Assembly: GCA_946902875.1 (NCBI GenBank)
Contig: OX336344.1
Span: forward strand, 16,575,791-16,639,790
Direction: 5' to 3'
Length of the DNA stretch: 64,000 nucleotides
Origin: Nematopogon swammerdamellus
Lineage: Eukaryota; Arthropoda; Insecta; Lepidoptera; Adelidae
Made by a program: the position numbers and the translations under genes. Below, in pieces: positions 31,742 through 41,754 of this stretch. How positions within the stretch are numbered: position 1 is the first letter of the stretch; the number at the start of each line of letters is the position of its first letter. Below the pieces are notes generated by a model. The model was not told where the DNA came from. It did no database searches and saw only the letters and a list, made by a program, of their open reading frames with translations.

Positions 31742-31991
31742 TATACTAGCTGTTGCCCGCGGCTTCGCTCGCGTAAAATTCGTATTCCAAAGAAGAATGT
31801 AAGTAACTAAGGGCGAGGCCGAAGGCTGAGCTGCGTTCAGGTAATCGATAAACCTTCTCAAAGAAAGTAACTAACTAAGGGCGAGGCCGAAGGCTGAGCT
31901 GCTTTCAGGTAAACGTTAAACCTTTCTCAAATAACGGAAATAAGTAAGGGCGAGGCCGAAGGCCGAGCTGCGTTCAGGAAGACGATAAACC
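31742..31991 (+). repeat. Terminal module and left part of the GGCCGAAGGCC satellite
   Basis: CTAGCTGTTGCCCGCGGCTT then CGCTCGCG (31746-31773) is a conserved lepidopteran terminal module. Three units of about 62-67 bp follow, each with AAGGGCGAGGCCGAAGG and GAGCTGCGTTCAGG. The copia element interrupts the third or fourth unit at AAACC. The array resumes at 36412. Confidence 0.75.
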
Positions 31992-32174
31992 TGTTGAAGA
32001 ATGAATATAATCTGTTCAACATGTAAAAAACGTAATGTCTAATGGGTTGCCTAGCAATGTTGTTTATTGTCACTTCAAAATATACATTATAAATAAATGG
32101 ACACAAAGTCTTACTGACTTACTGAGAATCTTTAATTTGGATAATCTAACAGATTCCGCTGTTTAAAGCTAACA
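31992..32174 (+). repeat. Ty1/copia 5' LTR
   Basis: This 183-bp repeat starts TGTTGAAGAATGAATATAAT and ends AAAGCTAACA. The 5-bp target duplication AAACC lies at 31987-31991 and again at 36412-36416. It differs from the 3' LTR by a substitution (GCAATG/GTAATG) and small indels. Confidence 0.9.
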
Positions 32175-32190
32175 GGTTATGGGCCCAGGG
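32175..32190 (+). promoter_or_regulatory. Copia primer-binding site
   Basis: GGTTATGGGCCCAG follows the LTR directly. It resembles the half-tRNA (initiator Met) primer site of Drosophila copia, which pairs with an internal tRNA fragment and not with a CCA end. The site is visible; its use is family knowledge. Confidence 0.7.
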
Positions 32191-32217
32191 CATGTTTCTG
32201 TTTGATTTGAAGTGAAA

Positions 32218-35200
32218 ATGGAGTTCTCAAAAGTTCAAATTGGAAAACTTGAAGGTAAAGAAAATTGGATAACATGGAAGTATAAGGTCCAAATTTTACT
32301 TAAAATTATTCCGAATTCTCTTGACATAGTACAGGGGTTGAAAAAGAAACCTTGTGAGAGCAGTGTGACGGCGAAACCAGAAGAGCAGGAAAGATACAAT
32401 ACTGACCTGGTTAATTTCGAGCGTGACGATGGATTGGCTTTCCTATGTCTAACAAGTAATATGTCCGATGAAGTTCTGGAGAAGGTGATGAGATTTTCAA
32501 CGTCAAGAGAAGTCTGGCTGGAACTACACAGGCTGTTCGATGGGGTGTAGGAAGACAAAGTATATCACCTGTGTATGGAGTTCTTCAGCTTCAAGCATAC
32601 ACCGAGCGACGACATGTCGACCTTGATCTCGAAATTGAAAAACGTTTGGAATAACCTACGGATGGAGTTAAAGAAGACCGAAGGTGATGAAACTGAATTG
32701 CCGGAAATTCTTTTAACTTGCAAGATCCGAGAAGTTCTGCCAGAGAAATATTTTTCATTCAAATCAAGTTGGATCTTGATGGGTAAAAAGGATAGAACCG
32801 TGGAAAATCTAACTTCTCAACTCTGTGCGCATGAGCGAGCTTTGACTAGCAAAGGAAATGAGACTAGCATAGAAGCACTCACGGCAAAAACTGATAAGAT
32901 AAAAATATTCAAGTGTCATTATTGTGGAAAGGAAGGACACATAGTGAAGAAATGTAAGAAGTGGATATCAGACGGAAGACCACCGAAGGCATCTTCCTCT
33001 AAGGTGACCGAAAAGAGTGTCAACATGAATCTAATGACTGTGATGGCTATAACGGCAGATTTTGATCCCGAAGGATGGTACGTTGATAATGGGGCAACCA
33101 GTCACTTATGCAATCGTGCTGAATATTTTCATACTTTTGATAAATTCATGCAAGGACACACAGTCACAGCAGCTAATGGACAAAGTATTCGTGCAATAGG
33201 CAAAGGAAATATTGTCATAGACGCTGATGTAAATGGTCGTAAAGAGAACATCGTGCTCCAGGATGTGTGGTATGTACCTGACATCCAACGAAACTTATTC
33301 TCTGTTCTGGCGGCACAAGATAAACTAGGCGAGAGTACCTTTTTGTCTACAAAGGAGAGGTGCAGCCTAAGACTGGCTGGAAAGAAAGCCAGAATAGTTT
33401 TAATCGGTGAACGAAAGAAGAACGAAGGTTTATACAAGCTGAATGTGAAGACTGTAAATCCTGTGATGCCGATTGAAATAAATGCTGTCGTTGATCACGT
33501 AGAAAAACTACAATTGTACCACGAGAGATTGGCACACCAAAATAAACGGCATGTAAAGGAAATCATCGAAAGAGAACTTGGAATAAAAGTTAACATTGAC
33601 AAAGAAATATGTGAAGGTTGTGTTTATGGAAAGGCACATCGGCAGAAGTTTGGGAGTCGAATTCGAGCAACAAAGCCGGGTGAACTAGTACATATTGATG
33701 TATGCGGACCTTTCATGTATTCGATGACAAATTACCGATACTATGTCTTATTCAAGGACGACTACACTCACTATCGTTACGTATACTTCATGAGAGAGAA
33801 GTCAGAAGTGAAATCGAAGCTAGAGCAGATGTTGGCAGAAATTAAAGTGACCGGACATACTGTGCAAGAGCTTTTGAGCGATAACGGAGGCGAATTCGAC
33901 AACGAATCCATGAGGGAAATTCTAAGAAAGAATGGAATAAGACAACGGTTGGTAATGCCGTATACACCAGAACAAAATGGCTGCAGTGAACGTGAAAACA
34001 GAACAATAGTAGAAGCAGCACGAGCCATGATGTATGCACATGAGACCAAAATTCCTCAAGGACTGTGGGCAGAGCTGGTAAACACAGCCACATACATTCT
34101 CAACAGAACGGGATCTAGTCGAGTTGAAGGAAAAACGCCGTTTGAATTGTGGTTGGGGAAGAAACCACCAATAAAGCATTTGAGAATAATAGGAAGTAAG
34201 TGTTACGCCCATGTACCGAAGCAGAGGAGGAAGAAAATGGACAAAAAAGCTAATAAAGGTATTCTAATTGGATATGATGAGGATGGCTATCGAATCTGGA
34301 ATCCAGAAAACAATAGTTTGATAAGGTCAAGATATGTCATATTTGATGAAAAACCACAGAGTTGTCCGAGTGATGGAAATTCTCAATTAGAAGATGAAGT
34401 TGAAGTAGCCATTAAACTACCAGAATCATCTAAATCGTCAGAAAAACAGGATCAAGATCCTCAAGTGCCGGATCGAAATGAACGAGATCTTATCTTAAAC
34501 CCAGAAGTGGTTGAAGAATCTTTTGAATCAGAGAAGGTAGAAGGTGAAGTTGACGATCAAATCTATAGAAGCAATCTGACTGAAGAAGAAATAGAGCAAG
34601 CTGGACAGCGTACACTACGAGATCGAACTTTACTTGAATTACCGAGAAGATTCAAAGATTATGCAATGATTGTACAGAGCGAGTTCAAGGAACCAACAAG
34701 CTACAAAGAAGCCATACAAAGCAGTCAAGCTTACAAATGGAAAGAAGCAATGGATGCGGAAATGTGTTCATTAAAGGAACACGAGACGTGGACCATGGTT
34801 GATCTTCCTAAGAATCGGAAAGCTATTCCATGCAAGTGGGTATACAAGATAAAGACAAATCAGGAAGGTGAGATCGAAAGATACAAAGCGAGACTAGTTG
34901 TTAAAGGTTATTCACAGAAGAAAGGCATAGATTATGAAGAGACTTTCAGTCCCGTGGCGAGAACCGGTACCATCAGAGCTATTTTGAGTGTTGCTGCAAG
35001 TGAAGGAATGCATTTGACTCAATTTGATGTGACTACTGCGTTTCTTTACGGAAAGCTAGAAGAGGATGTCTACATGAGATTTCCTGAGGGATATGAAAAC
35101 AATGGCATGAAAGTGTGTAAACTGAATAAAAGTTTATATGGTTTAAAACAAGCACCGAGGTGTTGGAATCAGTGCATTGCAGAGCACTTGAAGGCACTGA

Positions 35201-36222
35201 ATTTCAAACAGAGCGACGCGGATCCTTGTTTGTATATAAGAAGAATACAAGGAAGAAAGCTTATTGTAACAGTATATGTGGATGATGGTCTTGTAGCAGC
35301 GACCAGTCAAGAAGACGCAGATGAGTTTCTCTGTGAACTGAGAGAAAAGTTCAAGGTAACGAGTAAACCTGCTTCCTACTATCTTGGACTGGAAATAAAA
35401 GTACGAGATAATCATTCAATTAAAGTCAAACCGCTTACACGAAGAAAATTCTACAGAGATTTGGAATGAAAGACTGCAAGCCGGTGTCTACTCCAAGTGT
35501 GAAGGCAGGTGTAGAGGCTGCAAAGGGCGAACTTGATAAACAGATGTTTCCATACAGAGAGGCAGTAGGAGCACTAGCATATCTGATGGTGGGAACCAGA
35601 CCCGATATTGCATATTCAGTCGGGGTAGCATCAAGATCTCTGGAGAACCCTTCCAAAGAAGACATTATGAGAGTGAAGCGCATCATGCGATACCTTCAAG
35701 GCACTAAAGAGCATGGAATTGAATACAGGTATCGGTATTTGACTGATTCATTAGATTGTTACAGTGATGCAGATCACGGCGGTGATTTATCTACAGGTGA
35801 TTTATCGCTCAACTTCTGGAGTGGTATCCATGTACGCTGGGGGAGCGGTGACTTGGATGAGTCGATGGCAAACGTCAGTCGCTATCTCCACAACCGAAGC
35901 TGAAATAGTGGCGGCAAGCGAGGTAGCCAGAGAGTTAGTTTGTTTGAAGCGGCTACTGAATGAAGTAGTCAAAGAGCTGCATGTACCGCAGCTACACGTG
36001 GACAATGAAGCTGCTATCAGGCTAGCGAACAACCCTGAGTTCCACAGACGAACGAAACATATTCGTCTGAGACACTTCTTTGTAAGAGAGCAAGTTATCA
36101 GTGGAGATCTGAAGATTAAGAAAGTTTCTTCGGAGATGCAGTTGGCAGACATTCTTACCAAGACCTTGCCAAGACCGAGGTTTCAGAAGCTGAGTGCTGA
36201 AATGGGTTTTACTAAACTTTAA
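32218..36222 (+). pseudogene. Ty1/copia gag-pol with three lesions
   Basis: From ATG 32218 the order is gag, zinc knuckle CHYCGKEGHIVKKC (residue ~233), protease WYVDNGATSHLC (~290), integrase HHCC region then D (HIDVCGPF, ~494), D (LLSDNGGEFDN) and E (NGCSERENRT), reverse transcriptase with FDVTTAFLYGKLEEDVYMRF and the catalytic VYVDDGL (~1020), and RNase H (YSDADHGGD; ISTTEAEIVAASE; RTKHIRLRHFF), stopping at about 36222. This order defines copia. Three breaks are visible: an in-frame TAG at 32548-32550, a frameshift near 35460 at the end of the RT, and a second one near 35800 where GGTGATTTATC is duplicated inside RNase H. Otherwise it is nearly intact. Confidence 0.92.
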
Positions 36223-36229
36223 GAGGAGG
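36221..36229 (+). promoter_or_regulatory. Copia polypurine tract
   Basis: AAGAGGAGG immediately precedes the TG of the 3' LTR and is a textbook plus-strand primer. Confidence 0.8.
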
Positions 36230-36411
36230 TGTTGAAGAATGAATATAATCTGTTCAACATGTAAAAAACGTAATGTCTAATGGGTTGCCTAGTAATGTTG
36301 TTTATTGTCACTTCAAAATATACATTATAAATAAATGGACACAAAGTATTACTGAGAATCTTTAATTTGGATAATCTAACAGATTCCGCTGTTTAAAGCA
36401 TAACACTAACA
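36230..36411 (+). repeat. Ty1/copia 3' LTR
   Basis: It begins TGTTGAAGAATG and ends CACTAACA at 36411, followed by the target duplication AAACC. Compared with the 5' LTR it lacks an 8-bp stretch (the second ACTTACTG-like unit) and has about seven extra bases near the end (CATAACA). Confidence 0.88.
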
Positions 36412-36540
36412 AAACCTTCTGGAAGAAAGGAAGAAACTAAGTGCGAGGCCGAAGGCCGAGCTGCGTTCAGGTAAACCAAAAACACTCTTCCGCCTTCGGG
36501 CCTCGCCCTTACAGACTTCCTTTCTTCGATAGAATATAAT
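36412..36540. repeat. Satellite units right of copia
   Basis: One unit in + orientation (GTGCGAGGCCGAAGGCCGAG then CTGCGTTCAGG, 36441-36471) is followed by one in opposite orientation (CTTCCGCCTTCGGGCCTCGC, 36485-36510). The array therefore flips direction here. Confidence 0.7.
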
Positions 36541-36611
36541 ATCGTTTACTCAATCTATTTATTTCATAAAAATAAAAAAGTAATATTAATAACTAAAGAA
36601 TTAAAACCTAA

Positions 36612-37068
36612 CTAACAAACATTAAAATAACTATCAAAACGGGCATTTTCAAATGTTCTTAGAGCACTTGCGGCATTACCCCGCTGGATGGCAAGGCTTA
36701 CCCTTTGAATGAAGTACATAAGCCCTTGATGGCGGGACACCAGTTGCGTCAACCAGCAGAGGCCCAAGCCTCTTTTGGCTTCACTGCTCCACGGACCGAG
36801 GTTTCCACCGCAAACGCAACAAATTCGAAATCTTGAATTATATTTCTATATTTGTTGCGTTTGAGGCTTTCCGCCCCAGCCTCGGCCGCGAAAGCCGCTC
36901 TTGAAGATGTCCTAACGTGACTTGGAGCCAATGTGAGAACACAAGTGGCGTCCCACACCATAGAACTACCCTTAGTCCATGGCACTAAGGTGATAGCATC
37001 GGGCCTCTTGCCATCCAGCCGGGAATAACCGCGAGGTTCTAGGATGCACGATATATTTGCCGTCAGAA
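36612..37068 (-). pseudogene. Retroelement endonuclease-like C-terminal fragment
   Basis: The minus strand contains SRLDGKRPDAITLVPW then KGSSMVWDATCVLTLAPSHV, about fifty further residues, and, after a frameshift near 36750, RVSLAIQRGNAASALRTF with a stop at 36612-36614. I recognise the 'DGKRPDG..L.PW......WDAtCvDT.APSh...QRi.laiQRGNAAS' family that recurs in invertebrate genomes downstream of reverse transcriptases. The RPD...(15)...D spacing is reminiscent of restriction-like endonucleases of R2/NeSL-type elements; that functional reading is inference. It lies inside the satellite-bounded block and is broken. Confidence 0.6.
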
Positions 37069-37129
37069 GCGTGGACTTTATAATAAAATTTAAATTAAAT
37101 TAACTCAATCTTAATATTAATTAACTGTA

Positions 37130-37990
37130 TTCGAGGTGGTTTAGCTTCTTCCTGAACGCAGCTCGGCCTTCGGCCTCGCCCTTAGTTACTTGCTTTCTTC
37201 GAGATGATTTATCATTTGTCAGAACGTAGCTCGGCCTTCGGCCTCGCCTTAGTTACTTACTTTCTTCAAAAATGTTTACCTTCTTCCTGAACGCAGCTCG
37301 GCCTACGGCCTCGCCCTTAGTTACTTGCTTTCTTCGAGATGGTTTATGGTCTTCCCGAATAGAGCACGGCCTTCGGCCTCGCCCTTAGTTACTTACTTTC
37401 TTCAAGATGGTTTAGCTTCTTCCTGAACGCAGCTCGGCCTTCGGCCTCGCCCTTAGTTACTTGCTTTCTTCGAGATGGTTTTTCAATTATCAGAATCTAG
37501 CTCGGCCTTCGGCCTCGCCTTAGTTACTTACTTTCTTCAAGATGGTTTAGCTTCTTCCTGAACGCAGCTCGGCCTTCGGTCTCGCCCTTAGTTACTTGCT
37601 TTCTTCGAGATGGTTTTTCAATTATCCGAACGTAGCTCGGCCTTCGGCCTCGCCTTAGTTACTTACTTTCTTCAAGATGGTTTAGCTTCTTCCTGAACGT
37701 AGCTCGGCCTGCGGCCTCGCCCATAGTTACTTACTTTCTTCGAGAAGGTTTATGGTCTTCCAGAATAGAGCTCGGCCTTCGGCCTCGCCCTTAGTTACTT
37801 ATTTTCTTCAAGAATGTTTTTCTTCTTCCTGAACTCGGCTCCGCCTTCCGCCTCGCCCTTAGTTACTTTCATCGAGAAAGAATACCGTTTACGTGAGCGC
37901 AGATCCGCCTTCGGGCCCACCTTTAGTTACTTACTTTCTTTTTTTGAAATACGAATTTCACGCGAGCGAAGCCGCCGGCAACAGATATAT
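37130..37990 (-). repeat. GGCCTTCGGCC satellite with alternating units
   Basis: About twelve units of 66-69 bp in the opposite orientation to those at 31790. Two types alternate: one with TTCCTGAACGCAGCTCGG, GCCCTTAGTTACTTGC and TTCGAGATGG, the other with CAGAACGTAGCTCGG (or a CAGAATCTAG/CGAATAGAG variant), GCCTTAGTTACTTACT and TTCAAGATGG. The array ends at 37948-37990 with CACGCGAGCGAAGCCGCCGG then CAACAG, the inverted form of the module at 31746. No protein is encoded; long frames come from the periodicity. Confidence 0.85.
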
Positions 37991-38760
37991 ACATTTTATT
38001 GCACCAATGACCGCGACATAACTTCGACTTTCAATTATTTTTTTATTTATCAAACAATTTGTCACCGGCCAGCCCACGTCGAGATGACAGTTCTCCGTTG
38101 TCAACATGACATTCGTTTTTTACCTTTACTTTGGATTACGTGATTTTTATTATATTTTTTAATTATTATGTTAATCCGGTATATACACTGTCACTATAAA
38201 AAGTTTCGTCAAATTCCGTTCAGTGGTTTTTGCGAGATGCGCGTACAAATAGACATTTTTGCATTTACGATTTCAATAAATGTATAGAAAGAATAGAAAT
38301 GTATAGACTATTGTGTTCAAGTTATAAAAAAGAAGAACTGTCATTTTCGTTGTATCTACTTATTTTTAATTTTCGAATGAATATATTATTGAAATTGTAT
38401 TTGCTGCCAGTTCTCAAGATATAAATATGTACATACTTTGGACTACGTGATTTTAAACGCGCAATAATGTTTATAAATTGTTAAATTTTTTTTATTTTTG
38501 ATATTTTTTTTTACGTATAATCCTAACCCGGCATATAAACTGCCAATATACAAAGTTTCGTCTAATTCCGTTCAGTGGTTTTTGCGTGATGCGCGTACAG
38601 ACAAACAAACAAACAAAAATTTTAAAAACTGTTCTAACATGTTCAGTATCTCATTTTAAGCCACCCTGGTTAGTTTTTTTCCGAATACATTCAATGTACA
38701 GACTTTCTTACCTTTACGATTTTATTATATGTATAGATAGATAGATAATGCAGCGTCTGT
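37991..38760. repeat. 3' modules of retroelement type
   Basis: Two related blocks, AAAGTTTCGTCAAATTCCGT then TCAGTGGTTTTTGCGAGATG (about 38198-38240) and AAAGTTTCGTCTAATTCCGT then TCAGTGGTTTTTGCGTGATG (about 38550-38592), are each followed by GCGCGTACA and then by ACAAATAGACA or ACAAACAAACAAAC. The stretch closes with TACGATTTTATTATATGTAT. This is the classic non-coding end of a widespread lepidopteran element, present here as a direct duplication. Confidence 0.65.
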
Positions 38761-38790
38761 CTCTCTGTACCTGATAAACTAAAAAAAAGA

Positions 38791-39068
38791 ATCGAGGCTG
38801 ATATGCGGCCATCTTACATCCAGTACGGTGGTATCAACCCAGTCGGCTACAATTTGAGCCTACCACCTAGTAAGAGCCAAGGTAAAAAGGACCTACAGTT
38901 TTACACCTGTTCTGAACGGTGAAGCAGCGGATGTAGGTGTGTACGTAAATTTTTAAGGCAGAAAAAACTCATTCGAATCCGGTCGGCAGGTATGCCGACC
39001 GGATTCGAATGTCGAAAACCTCTCGCAAGAGAAGCCGACGACGCCCAGACCACTCGGTCACCCGCCAC
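38791..39068 (-). mobile_element. tRNA-derived SINE (second family), copy 2
   Basis: It shares TATGCGGCCATCTTACATCC, GTACGGTGGTATCAACCCAG and CCTACCACCTAGTAAGAG with 18726-18992, and its head on the minus strand has GGTGACCGAGTGGTCTGGGC. Around the B box the sequence is an inverted repeat, CATTCGAATCCGGTCGGCA / TGCCGACCGGATTCGAATG (38970-39011) with a 4-base spacer, which looks like a local inverted duplication of the B-box side. Confidence 0.72.
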
Positions 39069-39159
39069 TTGAATCGGCATGCCATAGATCGGTTCTGCAG
39101 ATCTTTCCTCTACAGAACCGGTAAACTCTGCAACGCTTTCCCTGCCCATATTTTTCCCC

Positions 39160-39315
39160 CAAGTACAGTCTGGGGTCCTTAAAGAGGGGCGTGAATAGGC
39201 ACCTGTTAGGCCAGCATGGCATTCGCAACACCCCCATACGACCGAATGTCCATGGGCGTCGTTAAGCACTTATGGGCGGAATGGCGCCACATATCTCGCT
39301 TTAAAAAAATGGGAT
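39160..39315 (+). repeat. LINE 3' end fragment
   Basis: GTCTGGGGTCCTTAAAGAGG, GGCACCTGTTAGGCCAGCAT then GGCATTCGCAACACCC, and GGCGCCACATATCTCGC parallel 48372-48500. Both are remnants of the same CR1/Jockey-type 3' region, with the A-rich tail after 39300. Confidence 0.55.
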
Positions 39316-39661
39316 GGATATAATAAATGTACCATTACAATATTATCTACAAGGGGTTGTACGTACGTGTAAGTAGTGAGCAAAGGCCTTGCACGAGGCG
39401 CGGAAGAAATATTATGACTGCGTCAAACAAATGGACACAACCCTGGTTAATATCTAAACCATCTCGTAGGTTTTACATAAAAAATATGCACCGAGGAAAT
39501 GATTTAGTTATATAAAAACTATTTGAAATCATATATTATGTTACTTCTGAGATAAGAAAGCTTTGCCTGAACCCGACGAAGCCGCAAGCGGTGCTGCGGC
39601 ATTGAAAGCTGCGGGCAAAATGTAATGTAATATTAAATCAATAAATATTTGGATCTCGTAG
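39316..39661. other. Intron sequence, no gene
   Basis: The stretch is mostly AT-rich, but 39560-39620 resembles the 'cctgaacccgacgaagccgcaagc' terminal module. It ends in the acceptor GGATCTCGTAG of the next exon. Confidence 0.45.
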
Positions 39662-39846
39662 ACCCCAACCCAATCCAGTGCTGCACTGTTGACGGCCAAC
39701 CGACGCACGAAGCGAAGAGCAACCCGCGCTGCAAACCCATGAAAGCGCCCGAAGACGATCCGTACCTGTCTCCAGGATATTGCATGAACTTTGTCAAGAG
39801 TATCAAGGGGGCGGACAAGGGCTACACAGGATCTGGTGCTGGCCCA
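39662..39846 (+). CDS. Animal haem peroxidase 2, exon C
   Basis: Acceptor TCTCGTAG ends at 39661. Two leading bases complete the codon left open by exon B, giving a tyrosine. The frame contains PNPIQCCTVDGQPTHEAKSN and CKPMKAPEDDPYLSPGYCMN, then FVKSIKGADKGYTGSGAG. This is the conserved 'pi.CC..........C.pi.ip..Dp......C..fvRS' segment that binds calcium and forms disulphides. The donor is CCA|GTTAGT at 39847, leaving phase 0, which matches exon D. About 8 kb of repeats, including the copia element, separates exons B and C. Confidence 0.88.
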
Positions 39847-40201
39847 GTTAGTGTCAATTGCATTTATATTAAAATTGGTCATTGGCCACTTATTATATAG
39901 TTAAAAAATATATTATTCGCTTATGATGGCACAATCAAAGAGTTTGTTAATTTGAGCGCGCCTGGTGGTCAAACTTTAAAGACCTTGTCTCGTTTATAAT
40001 AATCACTGCTTCCGAACCCGCCAGCATTCTATAACGAATACTAAGTACAATGAGACATACTGTACCAAGTCATAACGCCATGGGTTCGAATGTCATGTAA
40101 GAGTGTGTGTCTATTGTCTTTACATACTCGGCTGAAGGTGATTCTAAGGGAGAAAATAGTTCATACAGTTTTAGAGCGGTGAAATACGAGCGAGATTTAA
40201 A
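39847..40201. other. Intron sequence, no gene
   Basis: Unassigned mixed sequence between exon C and the LINE fragment. Confidence 0.4.
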
Positions 40202-40640
40202 TTGGACTTTCTGGGCGTGGGACTGACCAAGGATGTGGGTTTTAGGGGCTTCATAGAGTCCAAAGCTATATTTGCCTCCAAGAAATTCGGCGTCCTCTAC
40301 GGCAGCAGGCGGTTCTTCTTATCAGCGCAACTCATTATGCTATATACAGCGCAAGTTCGCCCGGTGATGGAATACTGCAGTCATCTGTGGGAAGGATGCC
40401 CTCTTTACTTATTGCCGTTCTTGGGCTCTATCCAGCGCCGCGTCATCCGTCTAATTGGTAATCCCAAGCTCACGGAGGAACTTGAATTATTGCACCACAA
40501 GCTAACAATTGGTTCCCTTAACCTGTTTTATAGGTACTACCATGACCGATGCTCTATTTATTGGCTTCCCTCATCCATCCTGCCCCCATTCGTCTCCGAC
40601 ACACCCGCCGAACTCTCTCGGTACATCCATATGTTGTGGT
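40202..40640 (+). pseudogene. LINE reverse transcriptase C-terminal fragment in the intron
   Basis: The frame reads FLGVGLTKDVGFRGFIESKA, FFLSAQLIMLYTAQVRPVME, YCSHLWEGCPLYLLPF and IQRRVIRLIGNP, typical of the thumb/C-terminal part of CR1/Jockey-group ORF2 in Lepidoptera. No catalytic palm precedes it. It lies between peroxidase exons C and D in the same orientation as the gene. Confidence 0.8.
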
Positions 40641-40761
40641 CAAACATGCAAACATTCATTTTTATTTATACTTATAGATAGAAGGGAGACGATGTTGATA
40701 AGTTTTCGCCAAGAGTTTTGAAATAGTTTTGAAATAACACCAGATATATCTTTCATTCCAG

Positions 40762-40966
40762 CTGACGACAGTAACTCATTTTATAGACTTATCCATTGTG
40801 TACGGAAACAGCGACGAGGAGTCGAACTCGCTGCGGACAGGAAAGGGCGGTCTTCTTAAAACCGTATTGCGAGGGAACAAAGAGTGGCCGCCCAGTGTCG
40901 AGGAGTCTGAAACTCTACAAGTTTGTAGCAACGCGGTAACTGCTACGGAGCCCTGCTATCTAACGG
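40762..40966 (+). CDS. Animal haem peroxidase 2, exon D
   Basis: Acceptor TTTCATTCCAG ends at 40761. The frame continues exon C in phase 0: LTTVTHFIDLSIVYGNSDEE, then SNSLRTGKGGLLKTVLRGNK, and ends CSNAVTATEPCYLTG before the donor G|GTGAGT at 40967 (phase 1). 'QLn.vThfiD.S.vYGs....a..LR....G.L' is the calcium-binding and substrate-channel segment of the family. The following exon should carry the distal arginine motif (gD.R.nenp.L); I could not find it in the remaining 23 kb, so the gene probably continues beyond the window. Confidence 0.88.
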
Positions 40967-41099
40967 GTGAGTAAATTATTTGTTCCGTATGCAAATTCAA
41001 GAATAGTCTTCAAGTCACCACAAAATATATACTTTATTGATGTATACCAGTACACATATTTCCAAAGTCGACTACACTGTAGTACACCACTACTACACA

Positions 41100-41415
41100 C
41101 TACTGACTGTTTCGTAAGCAGCTACTGAGAAATCACGATATCTGTCTGTCTGTCAAGAGCTTTTTTCTCAGGAATGGGTAAACGTATCATGTTGAAATTT
41201 ATATCAAATACTAAGGTCTGCGTTTCCTCGGGGGTGTAAAAAATAATATGAGCTTCTAAGTCAACGCAATCACAAGGTTTATGCATTTATGCATTTATGT
41301 CACATATTTTGCTACTGGCAAATTAAATCAAAACCTAGAGTACATCCCATTAACCTAGAATCATGAAATTTAGTAATAATCAAGCTCTCACAGCACAAGA
41401 AGGCTACAGGGAAGA
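41100..41415. repeat. Repeat unit related to the 303-bp tandem at 42772
   Basis: TTCTCAGGAATGGGTAAACG, ATACTAAGGTCTGCGTTTCC and CATTAACCTAGAATCATGAA are shared in order with the units at 42772-43385. It is followed by a local duplication built on TACTTGATACTTGATACTTT then TACAGGAGGCG (41440-41520). Confidence 0.6.
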
Positions 41416-41754
41416 AACGTGAGTTATCACTAAAGGATACTTGATACTTGATACTTTTACAGGAGGCGGATAGGAGAGGATACTTGATACTTGATACTTG
41501 ATACTTTTACAGGAGGCGATTTTAAATTTTTGAAGGTGGATATCTTAATGAATAAAGAATATTTTTTTTAACTCTTAGCCTTAATAAATGAAACAATCAT
41601 CCCTTATTCCATATATCTAAAGACATTACGTTTTAGTTAAGCAGTTTTCTAGAAATTAAATAAAAATCGACAGAAACCCATTTTTAACAGGGAAGAAACG
41701 TTATATGTTGCTCTCAAAAAAGTTAAGAACTTAGTTTAGTTCTGATAAAAAGGG

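Noticed and set aside
31790..37960. Regularly spaced short repeats resembling a CRISPR array
   Set aside because: Units are contiguous tandem copies with no unique spacers, they flip orientation, and the genome is clearly eukaryotic.
4119..40966. One peroxidase gene spanning all six exons
   Set aside because: The C-terminal exons lie upstream of the N-terminal ones on the same strand, so a single linear transcript is impossible. Two paralogues, or a rearrangement, are needed.
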